This document shows positions 44,499 to 52,278 of a stretch of 64,000 bases of DNA, piece after piece; the first letter of the stretch is position 1, and every line of letters begins with the position of its first letter. Under the pieces are notes generated by a model that saw only the letters and a list, made by a program, of their open reading frames with translations, was not told the DNA's origin and ran no database searches. The stretch is taken from contig NZ_NFJR01000001.1 in NCBI RefSeq assembly GCF_002159975.1, forward strand, positions 496,001 through 560,000. The letters are read 5' to 3'. Source of the DNA: Barnesiella sp. An22 (GTDB lineage Bacteria; Bacteroidota; Bacteroidia; Bacteroidales; Barnesiellaceae). Made by a program: the position numbers and the translations under genes.

Positions 44499-46406
44499 TT
44501 ACTTCATGGTATTATCCGGTATCACGGGTACATAGAGGTAGCTATCGTACTCGCCACCGGTGTAAATGCGATGACGCCCGGCATTGTGCGTGGCCGGCGA
44601 AACAACCACCTCGGCCGGGTCGGCACACTGGGTGGCGTTGCCCCCGACGGTCATCATCTCGACCGGCTGCCCCGGCATATAGGTGAACCCGTCGCGCGGA
44701 ACCGAAATCGAAGCCGAGCCGAAGGGAATAGCCGCATTGGCCGGCTGATAGGCCCCCACGGTGAGTTGCAGTATTTCGCCCTCGTCGAAGTAGAGCCCCA
44801 TGGGCCATATCTCAATCTCGACGGGAACAATCTCGCCCGGTTTCAGTTTCTGTTCGGTGGTAAAGGTGTAATAAGGTTCGGCCTCGGTCGAGCGAGCCTC
44901 GTCCAACTGGCGCATCGACACCCGCATCAAGCCCGTGGCGGCAATGAGGTTGCCCGTGCGGTCGGGGAGCGGCTGGCCGTCGCGCGAGAGTTTCTCTACC
45001 CGCACGGCCAGGTCCATGTCGTCGTGGTCGGGGGCCGATACCCACAGGTGCAGCTTCATGTAGCCGGTAATCTCGGTAGGCCGCTCCATGCGATAGCGGT
45101 AGGTCACCTCGTGGCGGGCACTGTCCGACTGATATTCACTCACGGCCTGGTCGGCAGGCAACGAGGTGAGCAGGGCACTGTCGGCAGCCGACAGATAGAG
45201 TTTGTGGTACTGGGTACGGGCCAGCGGGAAATCCTCCTCGGCACGGCCCACGATGTCGGTACCCCCGGGATTCAACACCGACAGGCGTACCCGCGGTGTC
45301 TGCTCCCAACCGTTGTCGATACCCTTCAGGTAGTGGTCGAAGAAGCGGCGCAGATCCTCCACATTCTCGGGCGTGTAATAGTCGAACCACTCGCTGGTGT
45401 TGTGCACCCGCAGCCACTTCTCTTTCGAAGCCATGCGGCGGAACCCGGCAAAGGAGCCGTGTGTGTGCACCGAGTTGGTATAGCTGGCCACGACATAGGC
45501 CGGAATCTCGATATTCTCGACCCGGGCCGCCTTGTCTTCCCAATAGTCGCACATGAAGGGGCGCTCGACAATCATGCGGGGCTGGTCCTCGAGCATGCCG
45601 TGGGCCGAGGCAAAGGTCTCGGCAATCATCTCGGGAAACTCGGGAGCCGGTATGCCACCCCGCGTACCCGACTCGCGGTAGTGGTCGCAGAATCCCTCCC
45701 AGGGAGCGATGGCAGCCAGATGCTCGGGACGCTCGGCTGCAATGAACCATTGCGATACGGTGAGCCACGAGTTACCCGTCATGCCCACCTTGCCGTTGCT
45801 CCACTTTTGCGAAGCTATCCAGTCAATCACATCGCACCCGTCAAGAGCATCCTCGTGCCCCCAGTAGAGCAGATTGCCCTCCGACATGTAGGCACCCCGT
45901 TTGTCGGGGTTGACAATGGCATAGCCATGAGCCACCCAATAGGCCGGGTCGGGACCTTCGAACTTCTCCAACCCCGAGGTGGCCGACAAGGGCACCCCCG
46001 AACGCATGGGCACATCGTCGAGCATCTGCCCACCTATCTCCTTGCCATAGGGACTCCACGCCAACAGGGCGGGGCAAGCCTCGTCGCCCACGGGGCGGAA
46101 CACATCGGCATAGATGGTCACGCCGTCGCGCAGCCGGATGGGCACATCGCGCTCGAGCAAAATATCGCACGGCAGCGGCATGGCACCTTCGCGGCGCACA
46201 CTGCCGGCCTTCAAAATCAGAGTATCGGGATTGAACCCCGGATAGCGCACCCGCGGTGCATCTACCGGTAAAGCCTTGCGAAGAGGAACTTTCATCTCTC
46301 GCCCCTGGGCATCGTGCAGCGTAACCTCCTGACGGGCCGGCACACCGCACTGCGTGCAAAGGGCCATCAGCGCCAAAGCGCCTGTATACATCCATTGCCT
46401 GGTCAT
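44499..46406 (-). CDS. CocE/NonD (S15-like) alpha/beta hydrolase, exported
   Basis: 635 residues from ATG 46406 (MTRQWMYTGALAL). A hydrophobic signal peptide is present; Cys17 and Cys20 follow it but neither fits a lipobox, so I call it secreted rather than a lipoprotein. The hydrolase domain holds the nucleophile Ser213 in GMTGNSWLTVSQW and the IRLRDGVTIYADVFRP start typical of the CocE/X-Pro dipeptidyl-peptidase family, followed by the jelly-roll C-terminal domain. Family members are acyl hydrolases or peptidases; the substrate here is unknown. The gene diverges from an AraC-type regulator, which may control it. Confidence 0.88.
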   Translation of the reverse strand: MTRQWMYTGALALMALCTQCGVPARQEVTLHDAQGREMKVPLRKALPVDAPRVRYPGFNPDTLILKAGSVRREGAMPLPCDILLERDVPIRLRDGVTIYADVFRPVGDEACPALLAWSPYGKEIGGQMLDDVPMRSGVPLSATSGLEKFEGPDPAYWVAHGYAIVNPDKRGAYMSEGNLLYWGHEDALDGCDVIDWIASQKWSNGKVGMTGNSWLTVSQWFIAAERPEHLAAIAPWEGFCDHYRESGTRGGIPAPEFPEMIAETFASAHGMLEDQPRMIVERPFMCDYWEDKAARVENIEIPAYVVASYTNSVHTHGSFAGFRRMASKEKWLRVHNTSEWFDYYTPENVEDLRRFFDHYLKGIDNGWEQTPRVRLSVLNPGGTDIVGRAEEDFPLARTQYHKLYLSAADSALLTSLPADQAVSEYQSDSARHEVTYRYRMERPTEITGYMKLHLWVSAPDHDDMDLAVRVEKLSRDGQPLPDRTGNLIAATGLMRVSMRQLDEARSTEAEPYYTFTTEQKLKPGEIVPVEIEIWPMGLYFDEGEILQLTVGAYQPANAAIPFGSASISVPRDGFTYMPGQPVEMMTVGGNATQCADPAEVVVSPATHNAGRHRIYTGGEYDSYLYVPVIPDNTMK

Positions 46407-46501
46407 ATCGTAATCCTTTTTATCGGTTAAACATTTCGCTCTTTTGTGAGGCAAATTTCGTCAATCTTTCTCGGTTGCCATTGTTAAATCAAGAGCCGAA
46501 A

Positions 46502-46532
46502 TTGGTTAAATACTGAACATTTCCTATCTTTA
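46502..46532 (+). promoter_or_regulatory. Putative promoter of the AraC-type gene (TTG-N20-TATCTTTA)
   Basis: TTG (46502-46504), 20 bases, TATCTTTA (46525-46532) is a one-mismatch match to the consensus, 28 bases before the ATG. The 153-base divergent region should also hold the hydrolase promoter, but I see only a weak GAAATTTG on the minus strand. Confidence 0.45.
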
Positions 46533-46559
46533 GCCGCATCAATCTTACCACCCTGAGCC

Positions 46560-47450
46560 ATGACCGAAAAAATCATACGACTGAGCGAACTTACAGAATA
46601 CCACCAGGTAAAAGAGGTATACGAAAACAGCCTGGCCTGCTTCGAGATGAACAGCCATTTGGTAAACATCGACACCATACCGCCGGTATTTGCCGACATC
46701 TTTTCGGTAGTGTTGATTCGGCAGGGGTCGGCCACCTTCTCGCTGAACTATCGCGACTACACCGTGGGCAAGGACGACATGCTGCTCTTCTGGCCCAGCC
46801 TGCTGGTATCGCTCACCCGGCAGAGCCCCGACTTCGTGGCCCTGCATCTGCTGTGCGAGCGCACCCTCTTCGAACGGCAACTGACTACCGACCCGGCCTA
46901 CCAGCAATACTCGCTCTTCTTTTTCCAAGCTCAGTCGCCCATCCTTCACCTGCCCGACCATCTGGCTCAAAATCTGGCCGACGACCTGCGGCAGCTCGCC
47001 CGCCACATCGTTACACCGGGGCCCTACCAGGGTAACAGGCTGCAACACCTGCTGCACGTCGTGATGCTGCAAGTGCTCGAGCGGATTGCCCATCGGACCG
47101 ATGCGGCTACTCCACTCTCCCACCCCGAGCGGCTGTTCCAGCAATTCATCACGCTGCTCACCCGCCACTACAAGCGCGAGCACACCATCGACTTTTACGC
47201 CCGCAGCCTCTCCATATCGCCCTCTTACCTCTCGCGCATCATTCGCCAGACCACCCACAAGACGGCCGGCTACTTTATCAACGGGCTGCTCTATGCTGAG
47301 GCGTGCCGCCTGCTGCGACACACCGACCGCACCATACAAGCCATTGCCGATGAACTGAATTTTTCGGACCAATCGGCCTTCGGCAAGTTCTTTAAGACCA
47401 ATGCCGGACTGTCGCCTCTGCGATACCGAAACCGAAGCGTAAAATCATAG
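46560..47450 (+). CDS. AraC family transcriptional regulator
   Basis: 296 residues. The C-terminal third (about 195-290) is a double helix-turn-helix of the AraC type: TIDFYARSLSISPSYLSRIIRQTTHKTA and the second, more conserved unit TIQAIADELNFSDQSAFGKFFKTNAGLSPLRYR. The N-terminal half is a beta-rich effector domain (cupin-like) without a motif I can name. It is transcribed away from the CocE/NonD hydrolase gene, the classical position for a regulator of its neighbour. The next gene downstream, a secreted 760-residue protein, is 381 bases away and may be independent. Confidence 0.9.
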   Translation: MTEKIIRLSELTEYHQVKEVYENSLACFEMNSHLVNIDTIPPVFADIFSVVLIRQGSATFSLNYRDYTVGKDDMLLFWPSLLVSLTRQSPDFVALHLLCERTLFERQLTTDPAYQQYSLFFFQAQSPILHLPDHLAQNLADDLRQLARHIVTPGPYQGNRLQHLLHVVMLQVLERIAHRTDAATPLSHPERLFQQFITLLTRHYKREHTIDFYARSLSISPSYLSRIIRQTTHKTAGYFINGLLYAEACRLLRHTDRTIQAIADELNFSDQSAFGKFFKTNAGLSPLRYRNRSVKS

Positions 47451-47831
47451 GCACAAACAACAATCTATTTTACAGAAACTTAACAAAGCATGTCACAGCG
47501 GAAGCCCCTTCTGAAAATCTTTTTCACATTGCTAAAAATAGGTTAAACCAGACCGTTAAAAAACAATAAAAAGAATATATGCTTTTATGTTTTTCGTAAA
47601 AGTGTATTCTATATTTATCCCCCCAAGAGAAAAGATATATAGAATAGTTAATCGTATAACCCGCTTTTTATGCAAAAAATCTACTCGACACAAGGGGATA
47701 TGTATTCCGTAAAAAACAACGGTTTCACCTCAACACATACCATCCGATAAAAATCATCCATATTCTAATTTCTAACCGTATGGAGGGGCCTTGACGTCGG
47801 GCTCTTCCCTACCTTTAACTCACTTTTTTAT
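47451..47831. other. 381-base AT-rich intergenic region
   Basis: It separates the AraC gene from the large secreted protein. I see a TACCTTTA sequence at 47810-47817 preceded by TTG at 47791, with only a 16-base spacer, which may be the promoter of the secreted protein. No RNA gene, repeat or convincing frame is visible in the rest. Confidence 0.4.
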
Positions 47832-50114
47832 ATGAAAAAATTACTATTACTCCTTTCCCTGTGGCTGCTGGCTACCAGCGCTTTTGCAGCCGACGAGATG
47901 TTATCCAACCCGGGATTCGAAGACTCCTCTTCCGACTTCCTCTTTGGAACCACCTTCGACGAATGGAGTGCCACAGGAATTACCCTGGATGTCGAAACCA
48001 CCGACAAGGTCGAGGGTGAACAGGCACTGAAAGTCACCAAAGCCACGCGAGACGAAAGCTATTTGAGCCAAGAGATTGCCGGCAACTTCGAGGCTGGAGC
48101 AACCTACCGCCTGCGTATCAAATACAAAGTGCTGACCTCGCAAAGCGGCAGCGACGTTAAGCTGAACTGCTATTGGGAGTCCCCGCGCGACGGTGAGCTC
48201 GATCACGACAGCGACAAGCTGAAAACCGACTTCTTCACCGCCGATACCTGGACCGAAAAGACGGTCGAAACAACCTTCCCCGAAGGGGCTACCCGCTTTT
48301 ACTTCAACGTAATGGTGGCCAAGAATGCCTCGGTACTGTTCGACGACTTCAGCTTCCAGAAGACCGAAGGCAGCACCCCCGTCCCCACCGAACCTACCCT
48401 GACGGTATCGCCCACCACCTTTACCGAGCTGTCGACCCAACTCAACAAGTCGATCGACTATCCCACCGTCACCATTACCCAGGCCAACCTCGACAAGCCG
48501 GTGACCATCTCCTTCACGGGTAAGGATGCCAAATACTTCAGCGCCTCGGTACAATCGATTACCGAGCCCTCAAAAGCCGTAGTCTTTACCTACAACCCCA
48601 CCGTTATCGGCCGCCACACGGCCACGGTCACCATCGAGAGCGCCGGTCACTACGAGCTCACGCAGACCTTCCAACTGAAGGGCTATTGCATCGACCCCAA
48701 CAATCCGCCCTCGATTTCGCTCGACCCCGCCACCATCCCGGCCTTCACCGCCAAGGTCGACGAGAAGAGCACCGTAACGGCTACCCTCAAGAGCCAGAAC
48801 TGCATCGACTATGTGCGTGCCTCGATCGAACACATCGAAGGGGCTGCCTTCAGCATATCGAGCACCCTCTTTGTCAAGAACATTCCCAACACCGTAGTCT
48901 TTACCTTCGCCCCCAAACAGGCCGGTAAGTTCCACTCGAAGATTCACTTTACCACCCTCGAAGGTAAAGAGCTTGTTGTCGACCTCAACGGTACGGCTAC
49001 CGCAGGCGACACACCGGTCGAAGAGCCTCTCGTAAAGAATTTCAACTGGAACATGAGCAACCCGCGCGAACAACTGTTCGAAACCTTCGACAACGCCGTC
49101 AAGAACGAAAACCTGAAACTCGAAGGGTGGCAGAATGTAACCCGCAAAGGGAACCGCCCCTGGTGGGGATACGAACTCGACGGCGAGAAGATGGCCAAGG
49201 CCTCGGGCTACGTATATCAGGAACAAAGCGACGACCAGGTAGAGATGTGGATTGTAACCCCGCCGCTGAGCTACAAGACGGCCGGGAAGACCTTTACCTT
49301 CCGCGTCATGGGCGAAAACATCTTTGAGAACTGCCCCACCAAACTCGAGCTCTACTACATCGACACGATACCCAACACGCCCGTATTCTTCCAACCGCTG
49401 GAGGTAGGCATACCCGCATCGCCCGACCAAAACGGCGAATGGAACGAGCTCCATGTCAATCTGGAGGGACAGAACATCAGCGACGTCTTCTTCATGGCCT
49501 TCAAATATACCGGCCGCTGGGGCAATGAAAACGCCGTGACCTACTACATCGACGATATTGGCTGGGGCCGTACCGACCTGCCCGAGATGACCAGCGACTC
49601 GACCCACGTGTCGATGATAGCGGCTCAGGGCAAAGACCAGGTGAGCGGGAAAATCACCGTCTCCACCAAGAATCTGACCGAGCCCATCAAGCTGTCGCTC
49701 GGCGGAGCCAACCCGAGCAAATTCAAGCTCTCGACCCAATCGCTCCCCACTACGGGCGGCTCGTTCACCGTATCGTTCAACAGCAACAATCTGGGCGTGC
49801 ACGAAGCCTATGTGAAGCTCGCCTCGCGTGGTGCAGCCGACAAGTATATCCCCCTGTCGGTTCTCGTCAAGTCGGCCTCGGGTATCGACGATACCCACAG
49901 CCAGCCCGTCACCATCGCCCAGACGGGACAACGCCTCCACATCCAGGCCGAAGGGCTGCAACACGCGGCTCTCTATTCGATTGCGGGTGTACTGACAGGC
50001 CAATTTGCGGCCGAAGGCGAAACGATACAGACCCCCGAATTGCCCCGGGGTGTCTATATCCTCCAGGTAACGACAACAGCCGGTAAAACGACCCACAAGA
50101 TTGTACTCCGCTAA
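47832..50114 (+). CDS. Large secreted multidomain protein with sorting-type C-terminal domain
   Basis: 760 residues; exact function unknown. A Sec signal peptide (MKKLLLLLSLWLLATSAFA) precedes ADEMLSNPGFED, the start of a carbohydrate-binding-like jelly roll (about residues 20-178). Two Ig-like beta modules follow (about 190-290 and 295-395), then a second jelly roll of the choice-of-anchor type (about 405-585, ending VTYYIDDIGWGR), another Ig-like module, and a C-terminal domain of about 75 residues (LYSIAGVLTGQF...LPRGVYILQV...KIVLR) of the type IX secretion A-sorting kind. No catalytic motif is seen; it looks like a surface adhesin or binding protein. Whether a type IX system exists in this organism is not shown by the window. 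Confidence 0.75.
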   Translation: MKKLLLLLSLWLLATSAFAADEMLSNPGFEDSSSDFLFGTTFDEWSATGITLDVETTDKVEGEQALKVTKATRDESYLSQEIAGNFEAGATYRLRIKYKVLTSQSGSDVKLNCYWESPRDGELDHDSDKLKTDFFTADTWTEKTVETTFPEGATRFYFNVMVAKNASVLFDDFSFQKTEGSTPVPTEPTLTVSPTTFTELSTQLNKSIDYPTVTITQANLDKPVTISFTGKDAKYFSASVQSITEPSKAVVFTYNPTVIGRHTATVTIESAGHYELTQTFQLKGYCIDPNNPPSISLDPATIPAFTAKVDEKSTVTATLKSQNCIDYVRASIEHIEGAAFSISSTLFVKNIPNTVVFTFAPKQAGKFHSKIHFTTLEGKELVVDLNGTATAGDTPVEEPLVKNFNWNMSNPREQLFETFDNAVKNENLKLEGWQNVTRKGNRPWWGYELDGEKMAKASGYVYQEQSDDQVEMWIVTPPLSYKTAGKTFTFRVMGENIFENCPTKLELYYIDTIPNTPVFFQPLEVGIPASPDQNGEWNELHVNLEGQNISDVFFMAFKYTGRWGNENAVTYYIDDIGWGRTDLPEMTSDSTHVSMIAAQGKDQVSGKITVSTKNLTEPIKLSLGGANPSKFKLSTQSLPTTGGSFTVSFNSNNLGVHEAYVKLASRGAADKYIPLSVLVKSASGIDDTHSQPVTIAQTGQRLHIQAEGLQHAALYSIAGVLTGQFAAEGETIQTPELPRGVYILQVTTTAGKTTHKIVLR

Positions 50115-50177
50115 AGTGTAAAAGGAGATACTGCGGCTCCCCCCAAGGAGCCCGGTATCGCTCCCGATAACCCTATC

Positions 50178-50220
50178 CGGCCCCGGCGCGCGACCAGTTC
50201 CACGCCGGGGCCGCTCTTTT
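50178..50220 (+). terminator. Terminator of the secreted protein gene
   Basis: CGGCCCCGGCG (50178-50188) and CGCCGGGGCCG (50203-50213) form an 11-bp GC-rich stem followed by CTCTTTT. The remaining stretch to the tRNA promoter, 50221-50383, is low-complexity A/T-rich and holds nothing else I recognise. Confidence 0.85.
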
Positions 50221-50383
50221 AAAAGGGCTCGACGAGCATCACAACCATCCCTACCCTCCCCGCAGGTACCCCCGCAAAAAGTTTTTCAAAAAAAACAGCC
50301 AGGCCAACAAACAGGTAACTATTTGTTTCCTTGAAAGATAAAACGGCACTCGATTTTTTTTGAAAAAATTCTTGCCCGATATG

Positions 50384-50414
50384 TTGTGTAGAAAGAAAAA
50401 ATGCCCTATCTTTG
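50384..50414 (+). promoter_or_regulatory. tRNA promoter (TTG-N20-TATCTTTG)
   Basis: TTG (50384-50386), 20 bases, TATCTTTG (50407-50414) is a good consensus match; transcription would start near 50422, about 11 bases before tRNA-Asp. Confidence 0.65.
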
Positions 50415-50432
50415 CCGTCGCAAAACCAAAAT

Positions 50433-50509
50433 GGTGCGGTAGTTCAGCTGGTTAGAATACATGCCTGTCACGCATGGGGTCGCGGGTTCGAGTCCCGTCC
50501 GCACCGCCA
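50433..50509 (+). tRNA. tRNA-Asp (anticodon GTC)
   Basis: The acceptor stem GGTGCGG/CCGCACC is perfect, the anticodon stem CATGC/GCATG encloses loop CTGTCAC with GTC, the T-loop is TTCGAGT, and the CCA end is encoded. All arms pair normally. Confidence 0.97.
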
Positions 50510-50546
50510 GTAAAGCGAGGATGACTCCTTTACGAAAACAGAACAT

Positions 50547-50624
50547 GGTGCCTGTAGCTCAGTTGGTTAGAGCATCGGATTGTGGTTCCGAGGGTCGTGG
50601 GTTCGAGTCCCATCTAGCACCCCA
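50547..50624 (+). tRNA. tRNA-His (anticodon GTG), acceptor stem with two mismatches
   Basis: The anticodon stem TCGGA/TCCGA encloses TTGTGGT with GTG; the extra G at -1, discriminator C73 and encoded CCA are the tRNA-His identity elements. D and T arms pair normally. In the acceptor stem GTGCCTG faces CTAGCAC, so positions 5-68 (C-A) and 6-67 (T-T) do not pair. The rest of the molecule looks functional. Confidence 0.93.
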
Positions 50625-50625
50625 C

Positions 50626-50664
50626 AAAAGGAGCGAGAACTTTTTGTTCTCGCTCCTTTTGTTT
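50626..50664 (+). terminator. Terminator of the tRNA operon
   Basis: AAAAGGAGCGAGAAC (50626-50640) and GTTCTCGCTCCTTTT (50646-50660) form a perfect 15-bp stem with a TTTTT loop, followed by G and four T. Confidence 0.92.
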
Positions 50665-50888
50665 TACCCACTCCTTTGTAAAACCGGGGCAGTAGAGGGA
50701 TAAGGGGGATCAACGTGGATCAACGTAAAAACCTGAGGGATTCATAAGATTAAGCATAAATTTTAGGAGCAGTAGAAAATCGGTGGGGATAACCACACAG
50801 TTTAACGATTCTGAAAAAAAGGACTTTTGGAGAATAGGCGTAAAAAAACGTGGGATTCGCAAAGTCAGAACGCAGCAGGGATTAACAC
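50665..50888. other. Intergenic stretch without recognisable features
   Basis: Between the tRNA terminator and the lipoprotein-operon terminator. A 65-codon minus-strand frame at 50710-50907 overlaps that terminator and has no protein-like features; I do not call it. Confidence 0.4.
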
Positions 50889-50928
50889 CAAAACAGGCCG
50901 CCCTCAAAAATTCTGAGAACGGCCTGTT
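50889..50928 (-). terminator. Terminator of the B12-riboswitch lipoprotein operon
   Basis: On the minus strand AACAGGCCG (50928-50920) pairs with CGGCCTGTT (50900-50892), with an inner CTCA/TGAG pairing, followed by TTTT. It lies 52 bases after the last lipoprotein stop codon. Confidence 0.75.
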
Positions 50929-50979
50929 TACAGACTCTACAATTAGATAAACCTTATCTCTTTATCTCGGACAGATGGC

Positions 50980-52254
50980 TCAATAGAACTTCGACATCGG
51001 ATAGATGTTCACCGGATAACTGCCCTTGTTTTCGAGATTCATCACCAGCTTCGGCTCATCGCCGCTGCAATCGTAGACGAGGATATTCCCGTCGGAAATC
51101 CGGGCCTCGTTCAGGTCGTTCGATACCGATACATAGAGCAGATTCTTGTTCGGGTCGGCTACAACGTTGCAGGTCAGATACTCGGCTTGCGGAGCATCGT
51201 TTTTCACCTGGATATACTCCTCGATTTTCCACGTCTTGAGCGAGATGCGGCTCACCGTCAAGGTGCCGGCGGCAAAGTAGAGGTAGTCGCCGGCCAGCGT
51301 CACGCCCGACGAGTTCATAAACTCGGCCGAGATGTCGGCACTGATGGGTTTCTCGAGTATGACGCTCATGGTCTCGGTGTCGACAAAGGTGAGATAACTT
51401 TTCAGGCTGCCCGAGCGACCGCAGGTAGCCACCACGATTTCGTGGTCGCCCGTGCGACAGATACCGCTGATAAATTCGCCCGAAAGGTCGAGCGAACGGG
51501 TCAACTTGTTGCTGTCTTTCGTGAACTCGAAGAGCTGGGTATTGGTCCAGAATCCCCCGCCGGAACAATAGAGGTGATCGCCGATGACGGTCATGCCGCG
51601 TGTGCCCACAACGGTCTCGATTGTATTCCCCTGGTTGCCGAAGTGGTATCCACCCTCCACGAGAGTCAACTCGCCGGTCTCGGTATCGAGGCGGAACATG
51701 CCCTGTCCGTCGGCCAGAAAGAGGTTATGCTCGTCGATAACGGCCAGATTCTCGAGCGGCGTGACCAGCGGCAACGAGTCGACCACCTCGAGCGAGCCCT
51801 CGGGTTTATGAAACTTCAGGTCCTTGAAATGGAATACCTTATCGCGGCGGAAGGTCTCGGCATCGACAATGACGATAGTCCCGTCGCCCGGCTCGCTGTT
51901 TCCCAAATCGGGCACCTCGGTATTGTTGCTCATGATGTAAATCTTGTTTCCATAGAGGTAGAGATCTTGCGACGTATTGCCGCAGGCCGAACCGTTGACG
52001 GTACGGTAGACATTCTGCTCGACCTGCCCCTCGGGCGAAATCCAGGTGACCGAGCCGTTCTCCAGACGCGGGGCTCCCTGGTTGAGAATCAACACTCCGT
52101 CGGGCGAAGCATATCCGCCGAGAGCCGTGGGCGGATTAGTGCCGCCACCGCCCGTATTACCACCGTTACCTACAAGTTCGGGGTCGGACGAGCAACCGCC
52201 CGCCGCAACCATGGCCCCCGTCAGCACGAGGGCTGCAATCCATCTGTTATTCAT
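50980..52254 (-). CDS. DUF5074-like beta-propeller lipoprotein, BtuG-type candidate (second gene)
   Basis: 424 residues from ATG 52254 (MNNRWIAALVLTG); ATG 52266 is the alternative. The lipobox AAGGC with lipidated Cys21 is followed by SSDPEL and a Gly-rich spacer (NGGNTGGGG), the kind of flexible linker found in surface-exposed Bacteroidota lipoproteins. The rest is a YncE-like seven-bladed-propeller type sequence with repeated blade strands such as NKIYIMSNN, DGTIVIVDAETF, DHLYCSGGG. BtuG proteins of Bacteroides, which bind cobalamin at the cell surface, have this fold. The cobalamin riboswitch upstream supports that role; direct ligand evidence is lacking. It is a paralogue of the preceding gene (EGQVEQNVYRTVNGS versus EGYVVADAYKTVNGT). 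Confidence 0.85.
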   Translation of the reverse strand: MNNRWIAALVLTGAMVAAGGCSSDPELVGNGGNTGGGGTNPPTALGGYASPDGVLILNQGAPRLENGSVTWISPEGQVEQNVYRTVNGSACGNTSQDLYLYGNKIYIMSNNTEVPDLGNSEPGDGTIVIVDAETFRRDKVFHFKDLKFHKPEGSLEVVDSLPLVTPLENLAVIDEHNLFLADGQGMFRLDTETGELTLVEGGYHFGNQGNTIETVVGTRGMTVIGDHLYCSGGGFWTNTQLFEFTKDSNKLTRSLDLSGEFISGICRTGDHEIVVATCGRSGSLKSYLTFVDTETMSVILEKPISADISAEFMNSSGVTLAGDYLYFAAGTLTVSRISLKTWKIEEYIQVKNDAPQAEYLTCNVVADPNKNLLYVSVSNDLNEARISDGNILVYDCSGDEPKLVMNLENKGSYPVNIYPMSKFY

Positions 52255-52278
52255 TGCGCAAAACATATTTCTTACAGA

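Noticed and set aside
47668-47748. 26-codon frame (MQKIYSTQGDMYSV...) in the gap before the secreted protein
   Set aside because: I considered a second leader peptide, but it has no amino acid bias and no terminator/antiterminator pair follows.
50710-50907. 65-codon minus-strand frame between tRNA-His and the lipoprotein operon
   Set aside because: It runs through the operon terminator hairpin, has no promoter or protein-like composition, and lies in a non-coding gap.
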